A stretch of 64,000 bases of DNA from Bartonella kosoyi (lineage in GTDB: Bacteria > Pseudomonadota > Alphaproteobacteria > Rhizobiales > Rhizobiaceae): NCBI RefSeq assembly GCF_003606325.2, contig NZ_CP031843.2:248001-312000 (forward strand), read 5' to 3'. A program made the translations under genes and the position numbers. Below are positions 47,675-57,142 of the stretch, one piece after another (position 1 is the first letter of the stretch; every line of letters starts with the position of its first letter). The notes under the pieces are model-generated. The model was not told the DNA's origin. It saw nothing but the letters and a program-made list of their open reading frames with translations, and ran no database searches.

Positions 47675-48382
47675 ATGCGGGAAATTATTTTTGATACAGA
47701 AACAACAGGTTTAGATAAAGAGAAAGATCGCATAATCGAAATTGGTTGTGTAGAAATGGTTGATCGTTATCTTACGGGACGTCAGTTTCATGTTTATTTA
47801 AACCCTGAAGGTGTTATTATTCCTGATGAAGTGGTAGCAATTCACGGATTAACCAATGAACGTTTAAAAAACGAAAAAAGTTTTAGTGATATTGTTGATG
47901 AATTTTTAGAATTTATCAATGGTGCGACTATGATTGCACACAATGCGAGTTTTGATATAGGTTTTATTAATGCAGAATTAAAACGCGTCAATAAGCCGCT
48001 TATCAGTGTTGATAATATTCTTGATACATTGGCTATGGCACGGCGTAAATTTCCCATGGGCCCTAATTCTCTTGATATTTTATGCAAACGTTTTGGAATT
48101 GATAATAGCCATCGTGTTCTTCATGGAGCTCTCCTTGATGCAGAAATTTTAGCCGACGTTTATATTGAACTGATTGGTGGAAAGCAGGGCGTATTGGGGT
48201 TTGATAACAAAAGGAATCTTGATGAACATATCCAAAATGATAAAGGCACATCTTATGCGGTTAAATCTCGTCCACAGGCTCTACCTTCAAGATTGACTGC
48301 ACAGGAAAAAGGGTTGCACGCTGATTTTATCAGAAAAATGGGTGAAAAAGCTCTGTGGAATAACTTCAAAATTTATGAATAA
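47675..48382 (+). CDS. dnaQ: DNA polymerase III epsilon subunit (proofreading exonuclease)
   Basis: A 235-residue DEDDh exonuclease. Exo motifs are IIFDTETTGLDKEKDRIIEIG (residues about 4-24), IAHNASFDIGFIN and HGALLDAEILADVY with the catalytic His/Asp. The C-terminal segment after residue 180 would bind the alpha subunit. It is the last gene in the co-directional run from oriC before a 328-base gap and polA. Confidence 0.95.
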   Translation: MREIIFDTETTGLDKEKDRIIEIGCVEMVDRYLTGRQFHVYLNPEGVIIPDEVVAIHGLTNERLKNEKSFSDIVDEFLEFINGATMIAHNASFDIGFINAELKRVNKPLISVDNILDTLAMARRKFPMGPNSLDILCKRFGIDNSHRVLHGALLDAEILADVYIELIGGKQGVLGFDNKRNLDEHIQNDKGTSYAVKSRPQALPSRLTAQEKGLHADFIRKMGEKALWNNFKIYE

Positions 48383-48448
48383 CATCCCTACCTTATCTCT
48401 AAAAAAGTTATTTAAGTTAAGAACGAAAAATACGGATGCCAAAAAAAC

Positions 48449-48481
48449 GGTCGTTGTGGGGAGGGGAACACCACAACGACC
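48449..48481 (-). terminator. Strong hairpin with U tract on the minus strand
   Basis: GGTCGTTGTGG and CCACAACGACC form an 11-bp perfect stem. On the minus strand it is followed by G and seven T residues, the form of an intrinsic terminator. No minus-strand gene ends here, so either it ends a small RNA started near 48570 or it serves as a structure in the plus-strand transcript. Confidence 0.6.
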
Positions 48482-48522
48482 CTGTCGCTACATCGTACCT
48501 CAGCTATCATAGGAGGAGCAAA

Positions 48523-48576
48523 ATGAAAGCTATTAATCCTGTAACAGCAAAGAAAAGCTCTAGGTACATAATATAA
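48523..48576 (+). CDS. Possible 17-residue peptide with ideal ribosome binding site
   Basis: AGGAGGAG ends four bases before ATG 48523, which opens MKAINPVTAKKSSRYII. This is the best Shine-Dalgarno sequence in the window, yet the frame is only 17 residues. It may be a leader, a small basic peptide or the stub of a lost gene. No homologue is recognised. Confidence 0.35.
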   Translation: MKAINPVTAKKSSRYII

Positions 48577-48710
48577 AGTGTAACGACTTCATGTCTTATG
48601 AAAAAAAAAAATGGCTTTTTAGAGGCAAAATGAAAAAAATTAAAATAAAAGTGAAAAAAACATATAAGAGTAATGTATTTTTTTAGCTGAAAAGGAGAAA
48701 TAAAATTGTC

Positions 48711-51620
48711 ATGAAGGCAACAGATCATCTTTTGTTGGTTGATGGATCAGGCTATGTTTTTCGTGCTTACTATGCTTTACCGCCTTTAAAACGTAAAAAG
48801 GATGGGCTTCCAGTAGGAGCAGTAGCTGGTTTTTGTAATATGTTATGGAAATTACTTTGTGATGCTCGTAACACAGCGACAGGTATTGTTCCAACACATT
48901 TTGCTGTTATTTTTGATTATTCATCGGATACTTTTCGGAAACAAATTTATCCTCAATATAAAGCGAATCGTGTTGATCCTCCCGAAGATTTAATTCCTCA
49001 ATTTGCGTTGATACGCCAAGCAACAAAGGCTTTTAATTTGCCTTGTATTGAAAAGGAAGGCTTTGAAGCGGATGATTTGATAGCGACCTATGCACAATTG
49101 GCAACAAAGGTTGGTGCAAAAACAACCATTATCTCTTCTGATAAGGATCTTATGCAACTCGTCAATAAGCATGTATCCTTATATGATGGAATGAAAGATA
49201 AGCATATAGGTATCTCAGAAGTTATAGAAAAATGGGGTGTTGCCCCTGAAAAGATGATCGATTTACAAGCATTAATTGGAGATTCGTCGGATAACGTACC
49301 GGGTATTCCAGGTATTGGACCAAAAACTGCTGCTCAGTTGTTAAATCAGTTTGGTTCTCTTGATCTTTTGTTGCAACATGTGACTGAAATTAAACAAACA
49401 AAACGACGTGAAAACATACAAGCTTATAGTGAACAGGTTAAAATTTCTCGTGAACTTGTTAGACTTAAAACAGATGTTCCTATAGACAGTGATTTAGATG
49501 ATTTTATTTTGGAGCCACAAGATGGACCACGCTTAATTGCTTTTTTGAAAGCGATGGAATTTTCAACATTAACGCGCCGCGTGGCAGAAGCGACAACATG
49601 CGATGCAGCTGTTATTGATGCACTTGATGTAGATGTTGAATGGGAAAAATTAAGCTATGGGCATGATACTGATATCAAAAATATTGAGAAAACATCACTT
49701 CATAATTTTTCTGAAAATTCTCCACAAGTTTTTGCACAAAAACGTAAAGATCAAGCACTAACTCAAAAAATTACAAGAGATACTTATACAACAATTCTTG
49801 ATGAGGAAATTTTAAAAGAGTGGTTATCACAAGCACAAGAACAGGGTTTTTTCGCTTTTGATACTGAAACAACATCTCTTGATCCAATGCAAGCAAAGCT
49901 TGTTGGTTTTTCACTCGCATTACGGCCAGGAAAAGCAGCCTATATACCTCTTGAGCATTTTGATGAAGGAGAGGAGGACCTTTTGAGAGGTGGGCGCATT
50001 GTCTCGCAGATTGAGACCCAAAAAGCTTTAGCACTTTTAAAGCCGATATTAGAAGATTCTGCAGTATTAAAAATTGGTCAGAATATAAAATATGATTGGT
50101 TGGTGATGAAGCAATACGACATTGTGATACGTTCTTTTGATGACACCATGCTTTTGTCCTATGCTTTGGATGCTGGAATTTTAACCCATAATATGGATGA
50201 TTTATCGGAACGTTGGCTTGAACATAAACCAATTGCCTATAAGGATTTAACACATAACGGAAAAAAAATTACTTCTTTTGCACAAGTAGATTTAAAACAA
50301 GCAACTCTTTATGCGGCGGAAGATGCCGATATAACGCTACGTCTTTGGCAAGTTTTAAAACCGCAACTTATCGCTCGAGGGATGACAAAAATTTATGAAC
50401 GCCTTGATCGGCCTCTTGTAGAAGTTCTTGCAAGAATGGAAGAACGTGGGATTCTTGTTGATCGGCAGATTTTATTGCGTCTTTCAGGAGAATTGGCGCA
50501 AGCTGCTTTGATTTTGGAAGAGGAAATTTACAAACAAGCTGATGCAAAATTTAATCTTGCTTCGCCAAAGCAATTAGGGGATATCCTTTTTGACAAAATG
50601 GGATTGCCTGGAGGTGCTAAAACCAAAGGCGGACAATGGTCAACTTCTGCACAGACCTTAGAAGAGTTGTCGGCTGAAGGTCATACTTTACCACGTAAAA
50701 TTATTGAGTGGCGCCAACTTGCAAAGCTAAAATCGACCTATGCCGATGCTTTACCTTCTTATATTTTACCAAAAACAGGGCGTGTTCATACGAATTATTC
50801 TTTAGCAATAACATCAACAGGGCGATTATCATCATCAGAGCCAAATTTGCAAAATATTCCAGTACGAACTGCTGAAGGACGTAAAATTCGAACAGCTTTT
50901 ATTGCTCCCAAAGGCCATGTTTTGCTTTCTGCTGATTATAGTCAGATTGAATTACGCATTCTTGCACATATTGCGGATATAAAAGCATTAAAAGAAGCTT
51001 TTGCTAAGGGTCATGATATTCACGCTATAACGGCGTCACAAATGTTTGGCGTTGCGATAGAGGGAATGCATTCAGATATACGACGGCGTGCAAAAGCGAT
51101 TAATTTTGGTATCATTTATGGTATTTCAGCTTTTGGATTAGCCAATCAATTAGGGATTTCACGCCAAGAAGCAGGTCGTTATATTCAACTTTATTTTGAA
51201 AGATTTCCAGGAATTAAGGATTATATGGAAAAGACTAAAAGCTTTGCACGTGAGAATGGTTATGTAGAAACAATTTTTGGACGTCGTATCCATTATCCAG
51301 AAATAAAAGCAAAGAATGTAAAAATTCGTTCTCTTAATGAGCGAGCAGCGATCAATGCGCCAATACAAGGTTCTGCCGCCGATATTATTCGCCGTGCTAT
51401 GATACAGATGGAAGATGCTTTAAAAGAAGAAAATCTATCAGCAAAAATGTTGCTGCAAGTACATGATGAATTGATTTTTGAAGTACCAGAAGAAGAGAGT
51501 AAAAAAACCATGGCTGTTGTTAAAGATGTCATGGAAAATGCTACAATGCCGGTTTTATCTTTGTCTGTACCCCTTGAAGTGAAAGTCATGACGGCTCAAA
51601 ATTGGGATGAGGCACATTAA
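48711..51620 (+). CDS. polA: DNA polymerase I
   Basis: A 969-residue repair and Okazaki-fragment polymerase. Domains in order: 5'-3' flap nuclease (LLVDGSGYVFRAYYALPP, and GDSSDNVPGIPGIGPKTA near residue 195), a 3'-5' exonuclease with FDTETTSLDPMQAKLVG near residue 383, and a family A polymerase domain with LLSADYSQIELRILAH, RRRAKAINFGIIYG and LLQVHDELIFEVP. All three active sites are intact. The start at 48711 is set by AAAAGGAG upstream. Confidence 0.96.
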   Translation: MKATDHLLLVDGSGYVFRAYYALPPLKRKKDGLPVGAVAGFCNMLWKLLCDARNTATGIVPTHFAVIFDYSSDTFRKQIYPQYKANRVDPPEDLIPQFALIRQATKAFNLPCIEKEGFEADDLIATYAQLATKVGAKTTIISSDKDLMQLVNKHVSLYDGMKDKHIGISEVIEKWGVAPEKMIDLQALIGDSSDNVPGIPGIGPKTAAQLLNQFGSLDLLLQHVTEIKQTKRRENIQAYSEQVKISRELVRLKTDVPIDSDLDDFILEPQDGPRLIAFLKAMEFSTLTRRVAEATTCDAAVIDALDVDVEWEKLSYGHDTDIKNIEKTSLHNFSENSPQVFAQKRKDQALTQKITRDTYTTILDEEILKEWLSQAQEQGFFAFDTETTSLDPMQAKLVGFSLALRPGKAAYIPLEHFDEGEEDLLRGGRIVSQIETQKALALLKPILEDSAVLKIGQNIKYDWLVMKQYDIVIRSFDDTMLLSYALDAGILTHNMDDLSERWLEHKPIAYKDLTHNGKKITSFAQVDLKQATLYAAEDADITLRLWQVLKPQLIARGMTKIYERLDRPLVEVLARMEERGILVDRQILLRLSGELAQAALILEEEIYKQADAKFNLASPKQLGDILFDKMGLPGGAKTKGGQWSTSAQTLEELSAEGHTLPRKIIEWRQLAKLKSTYADALPSYILPKTGRVHTNYSLAITSTGRLSSSEPNLQNIPVRTAEGRKIRTAFIAPKGHVLLSADYSQIELRILAHIADIKALKEAFAKGHDIHAITASQMFGVAIEGMHSDIRRRAKAINFGIIYGISAFGLANQLGISRQEAGRYIQLYFERFPGIKDYMEKTKSFARENGYVETIFGRRIHYPEIKAKNVKIRSLNERAAINAPIQGSAADIIRRAMIQMEDALKEENLSAKMLLQVHDELIFEVPEEESKKTMAVVKDVMENATMPVLSLSVPLEVKVMTAQNWDEAH

Positions 51621-51626
51621 CTTTTT

Positions 51627-52490
51627 TCATTTATTTTTAAGGATATTCATCGCATTGGCAAGATTAAGATAGGCTTTGATCGGCAAATGATCTGAGGCAA
51701 TGCGCGCAAGTGGTGAATAGTGGTTTTCAAGACTTATTACCAATTGATGAGGAAAGGCAAAAACGCGATCAAGGGCTAAAAAAGGAAAGCGAGAGGGAAA
51801 GCTTGGTACAACTTTAAGTGTGCTATCAAAATAGGGATAAAAATGGTTTAAAGATGAGCCTTTTCCCATTCTCCATTCATTAAAATCTCCAATGAGGAGT
51901 GTAGGCATAAGGGAGCGTTTTTGCAAAATTGCAAGGAGCATTTTTGTTTGTTGTTTACGAGAATAACGCAGTAAACCAAAATGAGCTGCAATAATACGAA
52001 TAGGGCCTGCTTCCATTTCCAACTCTACAATGATGGCCCCACGTGGTTCAATACTAGGAAGAGTGACTTGCAAGATGTCACGTACATATCCCTTTCGCAA
52101 AAAAAGAGCATTCCCATGCCAACCGTGACCATGAGGCGACATAGTATTGAGAGGCACAGGGATCAAGCCGGTCTCAGCTTTTAACAGCTGAAGATTAATC
52201 AAACCAATGCGTTCCCCAAAACGTTTATCTGCTTCTTGAAGAGCAAGGATATCAACTTGTAATTCAGTAATAACACGAACAATCCGTGTAGGATTAAAAA
52301 TTTTATCAACACCTACACATTTATGCACATTATAGGAAGCAACGGTTAGATCATAATGATTATTTGGATTGAGGATATTGGATTGATGATGAGAGCGGCT
52401 ATAGATTGCCTTTAAAAGGGAGTCATGGAGCTTTTGTTGGATAAAATCGCTAAACCTAGGGAATTTTTGCTTGTAAGGTATTTTTGACAT
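51627..52490 (-). CDS. Endonuclease/exonuclease/phosphatase family protein
   Basis: A protein of about 287 residues with the EEP fold: VASYNVHKCVGVDK, DILALQEADKRFGERIG with the catalytic Glu, RIIAAHFGLLRYSRKQQ, LLIGDFNEWRMGKG and the C-terminal SDHLPIKAYL. Substrate cannot be told; relatives include DNases and lipid phosphatases. ATG 52490 is used, but a TTG at 52520 is possible and neither has a good ribosome binding site. It is convergent with polA (six bases between stops). Confidence 0.82.
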   Translation of the reverse strand: MSKIPYKQKFPRFSDFIQQKLHDSLLKAIYSRSHHQSNILNPNNHYDLTVASYNVHKCVGVDKIFNPTRIVRVITELQVDILALQEADKRFGERIGLINLQLLKAETGLIPVPLNTMSPHGHGWHGNALFLRKGYVRDILQVTLPSIEPRGAIIVELEMEAGPIRIIAAHFGLLRYSRKQQTKMLLAILQKRSLMPTLLIGDFNEWRMGKGSSLNHFYPYFDSTLKVVPSFPSRFPFLALDRVFAFPHQLVISLENHYSPLARIASDHLPIKAYLNLANAMNILKNK

Positions 52491-52540
52491 TTTGCGAAAA
52501 GAATAGTCCTTAGGAGGCAAAGGGTAAAGACTTACACTAA

Positions 52541-52580
52541 AAACAAAAGAACCTTGTCTCTTTTAGAAACAAGGTTCTTT
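52541..52580 (-). terminator. Intrinsic terminator of the YccA-like gene
   Basis: AAAGAACCTTGT and ACAAGGTTCTTT form a 12-bp perfect stem; on the minus strand it is followed by TTTTGTTTTT. It lies 24 bases after the stop of the Bax-inhibitor family gene and upstream of the EEP-family gene. Confidence 0.8.
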
Positions 52581-52603
52581 CATTAAGCAATGATTTTTTT
52601 AAA

Positions 52604-53377
52604 TCAATCACGATTTGAACCAAGAAACTGTAGCAAGAAGACAAACATATTGATGAAATCAAGATAAAGACTCAACGCACCCATAATAACTTTACGACCT
52701 CTGGTATCGCCTTGATCTCCTTCATAATACATCAACTTAATGTTCTGAGTATCGTAAGCTGTTAAACCAGCAAAGATAAAAATACCAATAACGGAGATAG
52801 CAAATTGCAAAGCACTTGATCCAAGAAAAACGTTCACAACCATAGAAAGCAATAAACCAATCAATCCGATAAATAAGAATGAACCAATTGCTGTAAGATC
52901 ACGCTTTGTTGTGTATCCATAAAGTGAAAGAGCTCCAAAAGTTGCAGCAGAGATGACAAAGGTTTGTACAATACTTTCTGTCGTATAACGCAAAACGATT
53001 GAAGACAATGAAAGCCCAATCAGAGCAGCATAGCCAAAAAAGAGACTACGAGCAGCATTTGTACTCAATGTATTAATTTTAAAACTGAGGAATAAAACTG
53101 CAACGAGGGGTGCAAACATAACAATATAAGCGAATGGCGATGTATAAAATGTTACTCCAAATGATGTTAAATAAACACTGCTATTGATCTGAGCTGCTGC
53201 TTGGCTCATATCTGTTGTCGTTGCTAATGATACAATCGCATAAGCGGCAGCAGCTGTAATAAGCAAACCAATGGCCATTGTATTGTAGACACCCAACATA
53301 TAGTCGCGCAATCCCTGATCAATTGATGCATCAGCGTGAGAAGCAGGCGCTGAACGTAAATTTTTGAAATTAGCCAT
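52604..53377 (-). CDS. Bax inhibitor-1 / YccA family membrane protein
   Basis: A 257-residue protein with seven transmembrane helices after a hydrophilic N-terminus (MANFKNLRSAPASHADASIDQGLRDYMLGVY). The family signature FIFAGLTAYDTQNIKLMYY with the conserved Asp pair region is present, and the C-terminus ends LYLDFINMFVFLLQFLGSNRD. Members modulate FtsH proteolysis or act as pH-gated Ca leak channels. ATG 53377 is chosen because AAAGGA precedes it and the family N-terminus starts here; the frame continues 41 codons upstream without meaning. Confidence 0.93.
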   Translation of the reverse strand: MANFKNLRSAPASHADASIDQGLRDYMLGVYNTMAIGLLITAAAAYAIVSLATTTDMSQAAAQINSSVYLTSFGVTFYTSPFAYIVMFAPLVAVLFLSFKINTLSTNAARSLFFGYAALIGLSLSSIVLRYTTESIVQTFVISAATFGALSLYGYTTKRDLTAIGSFLFIGLIGLLLSMVVNVFLGSSALQFAISVIGIFIFAGLTAYDTQNIKLMYYEGDQGDTRGRKVIMGALSLYLDFINMFVFLLQFLGSNRD

Positions 53378-54115
53378 AATATAAAATCCTTTAGCATATG
53401 TTCCGTCAGGTATCGGTTTTTTTAAAGTGTCTCTATTCATCGCAGAGACAAGTTTCGTATAAGCCTTGATTTGGCGAATACAAAAAACCTCCAGAATCAC
53501 TGGCGGAATTCCAGCATATTCCCCTTTATTATGGAGATTTATTTAAAAATTACAAGAGATTTATCGAAGCAAGGAACCTTACAAATTGGTAAGGAAAAGG
53601 ACCATTTTCATGAAAAATATTTCCGTTTTTCGCCATATTTTTGCAAGATAAAAAGACGATACTGAGATATTTTTATTATTCTCAGGGACCCTATAATTTC
53701 CACCTACAAAATATCTATCTTTATAGTAATGAGGAGAGTAGCGCATAACATCGCGCTATTTTTCACTCTAAATATTTCTCACAAAAATATCGTAAGATTG
53801 TCTGATGACAAATCTGTTTATATTCAATCCATCAAGATCATTTTCTTGCACGACACACGAGCAGGATTTGCGTGCTAATAAAAAGCTGTAAAATATTTTT
53901 TCTTAGGGTGTGATAGAGACATATAGATAAAAAGATATTGATTTCCATTTTAAGTCAGTTCTTTTGTATTGCTGAAGGATGGAAATATAAAGTTGAAGAG
54001 AAAATAAAATCTCATAAAAAAATACGTGAAATGATTAGCTGCAAGAATTATCCAAGAGGATTTGTAATCAAGCTTATGGTGTTTAAAAATCTCTGTTTTT
54101 AAGGCAATGAGAACA
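53378..54115. other. Intergenic region with a repeat copy
   Basis: The 738-base gap contains the yccA-type promoter side, repeat copy D at about 53797-53910 and otherwise AT-rich DNA. No gene is seen. Confidence 0.55.
53797..53910 (+). repeat. Dispersed intergenic repeat, copy D
   Basis: ATGACAAATCTGTTTATATT opens this copy, followed by AATCCATCAAGATCATTTTC, CACGACACACGAG, GATTTGCGTG and ATAAAAAGC. It is most like copy B (18861). It lies in the same orientation as copies B and C and opposite to copy A. Confidence 0.6.
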
Positions 54116-54619
54116 TCAATGAGAAGATGTATGGTTTGAATGACGTCTTGCTTTCATCCAAGTACGCAGTTCCTCAATAAGGATGGCAATAACACCCAAA
54201 GTGATAAAACTATCTGCAAGATTAAAAATAGCAAAATAAAAAATATCATCAATGTGAAAAAGTATATAATCAGTGACATGATGAAAGCGAATACGATCAA
54301 TAAGGTTACCGATTGCTCCCCCAATAATAAGGACAAGACCGAAGCGCATTAAAAATTTATTATCTTCAGTATTCTTCCATAACCATAAAAGAAAGATAAT
54401 TACAATGATTGTGATGGCAATGATTCCCCAGTGAGAAAAGGAAGAAAAAAACGAAAATGCAATACCAGAATTACGCACATGATAAAGGGAAAGGAAAGGA
54501 ATAAGGGGGATTTCTGTCCCGAGAGGCATATTTTGCATAACCCAATACTTAACAGCTTGGTCAAGTCCTGCTGTAAGGGTCAAGCCAAGGAGAAGAAAAA
54601 GGAGTGATTTACGGATCAT
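54116..54619 (-). CDS. lspA: Lipoprotein signal peptidase
   Basis: A 167-residue aspartyl protease with four transmembrane helices that cleaves prolipoprotein signal peptides. The catalytic Asp motifs are IGGAIGNLIDRIRFHHVTDYI and FAIFNLADSFITLG. N-terminal LDQAVKYWVMQNM and YHVRNSGIAFSFFS are conserved. It would process the L,D-transpeptidase and Omp19-like lipoproteins seen elsewhere in the window. ATG overlaps the preceding gene's stop by four bases. Confidence 0.95.
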   Translation of the reverse strand: MIRKSLLFLLLGLTLTAGLDQAVKYWVMQNMPLGTEIPLIPFLSLYHVRNSGIAFSFFSSFSHWGIIAITIIVIIFLLWLWKNTEDNKFLMRFGLVLIIGGAIGNLIDRIRFHHVTDYILFHIDDIFYFAIFNLADSFITLGVIAILIEELRTWMKARRHSNHTSSH

Positions 54620-55479
54620 ATTTTTTCCTCACATGGTTCCAATGTTAAATAAGGGCGACGGATTTCATAAAGCATAACAGCTGTTGCTATAGCCAGATTA
54701 AGCGAGTCGGCGCGTCCACTTTGTGGAATACGTGCAAGTTTATCACATCGATTTGTCAGAATATCTGATAACCCCTGTTTTTCATTTCCCATTAAAAGGA
54801 TGATAGGACCATTTTTCAAATCAAGTTTACGATAATCTAAAGATCCTTTGAGATGCGTGCCAACGATCATGCCTTTAAAGCAAGAAGACCAGTTTAAAAA
54901 GGCGCTTTCATCAAAACGATAAAGGGGTATGGAGAAAATAGACCCCATGGTTGCACGAACTGTTTCAGGTGAGAAAGGGTCTGTTGTTTCGCCAATTAAA
55001 AGAACACCTTTAGCACCTACAGCATCAGCCGTGCGAATAATGGTTCCAAGATTTCCAGGATCACGCACACGATCGAGTGCGATGTAAACATCTTTCGCCT
55101 GTCCTTTTACCATTTCAAGGGGTTGCCATTTTTGTTTGAAAATACCAATAACTGTTTGTGGATTATCGCGTCGAGTCAGTGATTCCATAACCTTTTGTGA
55201 GGCTTTGATAACAAAACCACCATTGGCTACAGCACGTGCAGCAGTATTTTCGATCGTAGCATTGCCCATTTCGCTTTTGGAAAAAATAAGTGTTTGTATT
55301 GTCCAGCCGAGATTGAGAGCATCAATGACCAATTTCAATCCCTCTGCCATGAAAAGACCCTCTCGATTACGGTTTTTCTTTTGGCTCAGTGCCTTAAGAT
55401 CTTTTATGATGGGGTTGCTAAGAGAGGTAATTTCTTTCACTCTACCAGTTTTGGGTCCACACATATTCAAGCAATCCAA
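54616..55479 (-). CDS. TrmH/SpoU-family RNA 2'-O-methyltransferase
   Basis: A 287-residue SPOUT methyltransferase with an N-terminal substrate-binding domain (SLSNPIIKDLKALSQKKNRNREGLFMAEG) and the knot domain motifs ALDRVRDPGNLGTIIRTADAVGA, GSIFSIPLYRF and LLMGNEKQGLS…SLNLAIATAVMLYE. It modifies rRNA or tRNA; the exact nucleotide is not predicted (RlmB-like). The start overlaps the upstream methyltransferase by 13 bases; ATG 55464 is an alternative. Confidence 0.88.
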   Translation of the reverse strand: MDCLNMCGPKTGRVKEITSLSNPIIKDLKALSQKKNRNREGLFMAEGLKLVIDALNLGWTIQTLIFSKSEMGNATIENTAARAVANGGFVIKASQKVMESLTRRDNPQTVIGIFKQKWQPLEMVKGQAKDVYIALDRVRDPGNLGTIIRTADAVGAKGVLLIGETTDPFSPETVRATMGSIFSIPLYRFDESAFLNWSSCFKGMIVGTHLKGSLDYRKLDLKNGPIILLMGNEKQGLSDILTNRCDKLARIPQSGRADSLNLAIATAVMLYEIRRPYLTLEPCEEKI

Positions 55480-56411
55480 CGGCTAAAAAGAGAAGTAGAA
55501 AGGGCGCGCCCTGCAATTTCTTCGCGTAAAATGAGTTCTCCTGATTCGACCGTACCACCAAGATTTACAAATGTATCGCGCATTAAAGCATGAAGTGCAA
55601 AGAAGGAAGCACGAATAGAATAAGCTGTAAGGACAACAGAGAGCGGTTTATCAGAGAGAAGGTTACGACAATTTGTGATCATGACTGGTAAATGATCAAA
55701 CAGTTGCCAAACTTCGCCATGAGGTCCACGTCCATAAGCAGGGGGATCAAGAAGGATCATATCATAGTTTTTTTTGCGTCGCAGTTCTCGCTCGACAAAT
55801 TTTACAGCATCATCGCAAATCCAGCGAATAGAATGATCTGGTAATCCTGCTCTTTCCTGATTAGCTTTTGCCCACGCAATGGCTTTTTTAGAAGCATCAA
55901 CATGGGTAACGTTTGCACCCGCTCGTGCTCCAATCAAAGAGGCAACACCTGTATAGCCAAAAAGATTCAATAGTTTTATAGGACGTGCGGCTTTAACAAT
56001 TTGTTCTTCCATAAAGCGCCAATGGGCATCTTGTTCAGGAAAAACGCCTACATGACGAAAAGAAGTAAAGCGACCTAGAAAAGACAGCCCATTCCAAGAA
56101 AGAGGCCATGTTTCATCAAGTGGCTTTTTAGGAAAATGCCAACGACCAACACCTTCTTCATCACGGTTTCCTGTGAAAATAGCATCAACATCAGCCCATT
56201 GTTTTTGTGATAAAGCAGGTTTCCATAGTGCTTGACCTTCTGGTCGAATAATTCGATAGTTTCCATAACGCTCTAATTTTTGTCCATTGCCAGAATCAAT
56301 GAGAGCATAATTTTCACTCATACCTGTTTCTAAAATAAGAGGCAACTTTTCCTGCGGATATCTATTCTTGTGGGAGGATTGAAAGCATTGTGCAGGCATA
56401 TTTTGTATCAT
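55467..56411 (-). CDS. Class I SAM-dependent methyltransferase (RlmI/RlmK-like)
   Basis: A methyltransferase of up to 314 residues with SAM-binding LLNLFGYTGVASLIGARAGANVTHVDASKKAIAWAK-type core (key residues FGYTG and VDAS) and the catalytic MILLDPPAYGRGPHGE motif, as in 23S rRNA m5C methyltransferases. N-terminal PUA-like sequence is minimal (ENYALIDSGNGQKLERYGNYRIIRPEGQALW). ATG 56321 may be the true start, since the first 30 residues look unconserved; neither has a clear ribosome binding site. It lies at the head of a three-gene unit with the TrmH-like gene and lspA. Confidence 0.82.
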   Translation of the reverse strand: MIQNMPAQCFQSSHKNRYPQEKLPLILETGMSENYALIDSGNGQKLERYGNYRIIRPEGQALWKPALSQKQWADVDAIFTGNRDEEGVGRWHFPKKPLDETWPLSWNGLSFLGRFTSFRHVGVFPEQDAHWRFMEEQIVKAARPIKLLNLFGYTGVASLIGARAGANVTHVDASKKAIAWAKANQERAGLPDHSIRWICDDAVKFVERELRRKKNYDMILLDPPAYGRGPHGEVWQLFDHLPVMITNCRNLLSDKPLSVVLTAYSIRASFFALHALMRDTFVNLGGTVESGELILREEIAGRALSTSLFSRWIA

Positions 56412-56559
56412 GTTATATGAAGTATAAAAAATTACGTTATAAAACTCTTAAATGTTTCGTAAAAGTGCAAAAGAACTAAAATCAATTAAAACAGGTATAG
56501 AAACAAATTCTGTATTAAATATAAAATACTAAAGAGAAAAAGACTTCATTAAAAGACCA

Positions 56560-56856
56560 TTATACTAGATTTGTGATAGACGTTTTCAATTTCTCGATCT
56601 CGGCTTTACTTTTTTTGAGAGCTTTTTTGCATTTGTGATGGGAAAACCAACGGATCAGATTTCCTAATAAAGTACCAAAACCAAAGAAAATAAAGAGCCA
56701 TATAAAGAGGGGAGCATGATAAGTAAAACTTTCAGAATTTTCTCGAAAAGGATCAAGGGTTAGCGGAACAATTTGACGATTAGCTACGATAAAAACAATC
56801 AAAAATGCTGTGAGAATCACACCGATACTTGTTAGAAGAATACGTTTAATAATCAT
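56560..56856 (-). CDS. LapA-domain (DUF1049) membrane protein
   Basis: A 98-residue protein with two helices (LTSIGVILTAFLIVFIVANRQ and FIWLFIFFGFGTLLGNLIRWF) joined by a loop with VPLTLDPF and ending in a Lys-rich coiled tail, as in LapA, which interacts with the lipid A synthesis regulator LapB in enterobacteria. ATG 56856 is chosen: the longer open frame upstream reads out of frame through ihfB. It follows ihfB after seven bases. Confidence 0.85.
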   Translation of the reverse strand: MIIKRILLTSIGVILTAFLIVFIVANRQIVPLTLDPFRENSESFTYHAPLFIWLFIFFGFGTLLGNLIRWFSHHKCKKALKKSKAEIEKLKTSITNLV

Positions 56857-56863
56857 AAGTTTC

Positions 56864-57142
56864 TCACTGATTAAGACGGTCGCGTAAATCCTTGCCTGTT
56901 TTAAAAAAAGGAATCCATTTTTCTTCAACAGCAACGGCTTCTCCAGTTCGTGGGTTACGTCCATTACGGGCTGAACGGCTTTTGACAGAAAAAGCTCCAA
57001 ATCCACGAAGTTCAACACGATCGCCATTGGCAAGTGCTGTTGAAATTTCTTCAAAAATAGCGTTTACAATATTCTCCACATCCCGTTGAAAAAGATGCGG
57101 GTTATGACGAGCAATAATTTGCACAAGCTCTGATTTAACCAC
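56864..57142 (-). CDS. ihfB: Integration host factor beta subunit
   Basis: A 92-residue DNA-bending protein of the HU/IHF family. [36 protein letters not shown] N-terminal dimer region (key residues here), [17 protein letters not shown] and the DNA-contact arm [12 protein letters not shown] are present. The start is GTG 57142, preceded by GTGAGG five bases upstream; the open frame extends 39 unrelated codons upstream. IHF bends oriC and many promoters in alphaproteobacteria. It is in an operon with the LapA-like gene. Confidence 0.94.
   Translation of the reverse strand: MVKSELVQIIARHNPHLFQRDVENIVNAIFEEISTALANGDRVELRGFGAFSVKSRSARNGRNPRTGEAVAVEEKWIPFFKTGKDLRDRLNQ

Larger units (their letters stand above)
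48383..48710. other. dnaQ-polA intergenic region with hairpin and short reading frame
   Basis: Contains an 11-bp perfect hairpin (48449-48481), a 17-codon frame with a near-ideal Shine-Dalgarno sequence (48523-48576), and AT-rich sequence with A and T runs up to the polA ribosome binding site AAAAGGAG near 48690. Confidence 0.6.

Noticed and set aside
48507..48728. Minus-strand 73-codon frame with a hydrophobic end
   Set aside because: Lacks a ribosome binding site and reflects AT-rich reverse translation; the last 20 residues are the reverse of the 17-codon plus-strand frame. A non-coding RNA is a better explanation for this strand.
56857..57054. N-terminal extension of the LapA-like protein to 164 residues
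   Set aside because: The added 66 codons read out of frame through ihfB and have no similarity to the family; ATG 56856 fits.
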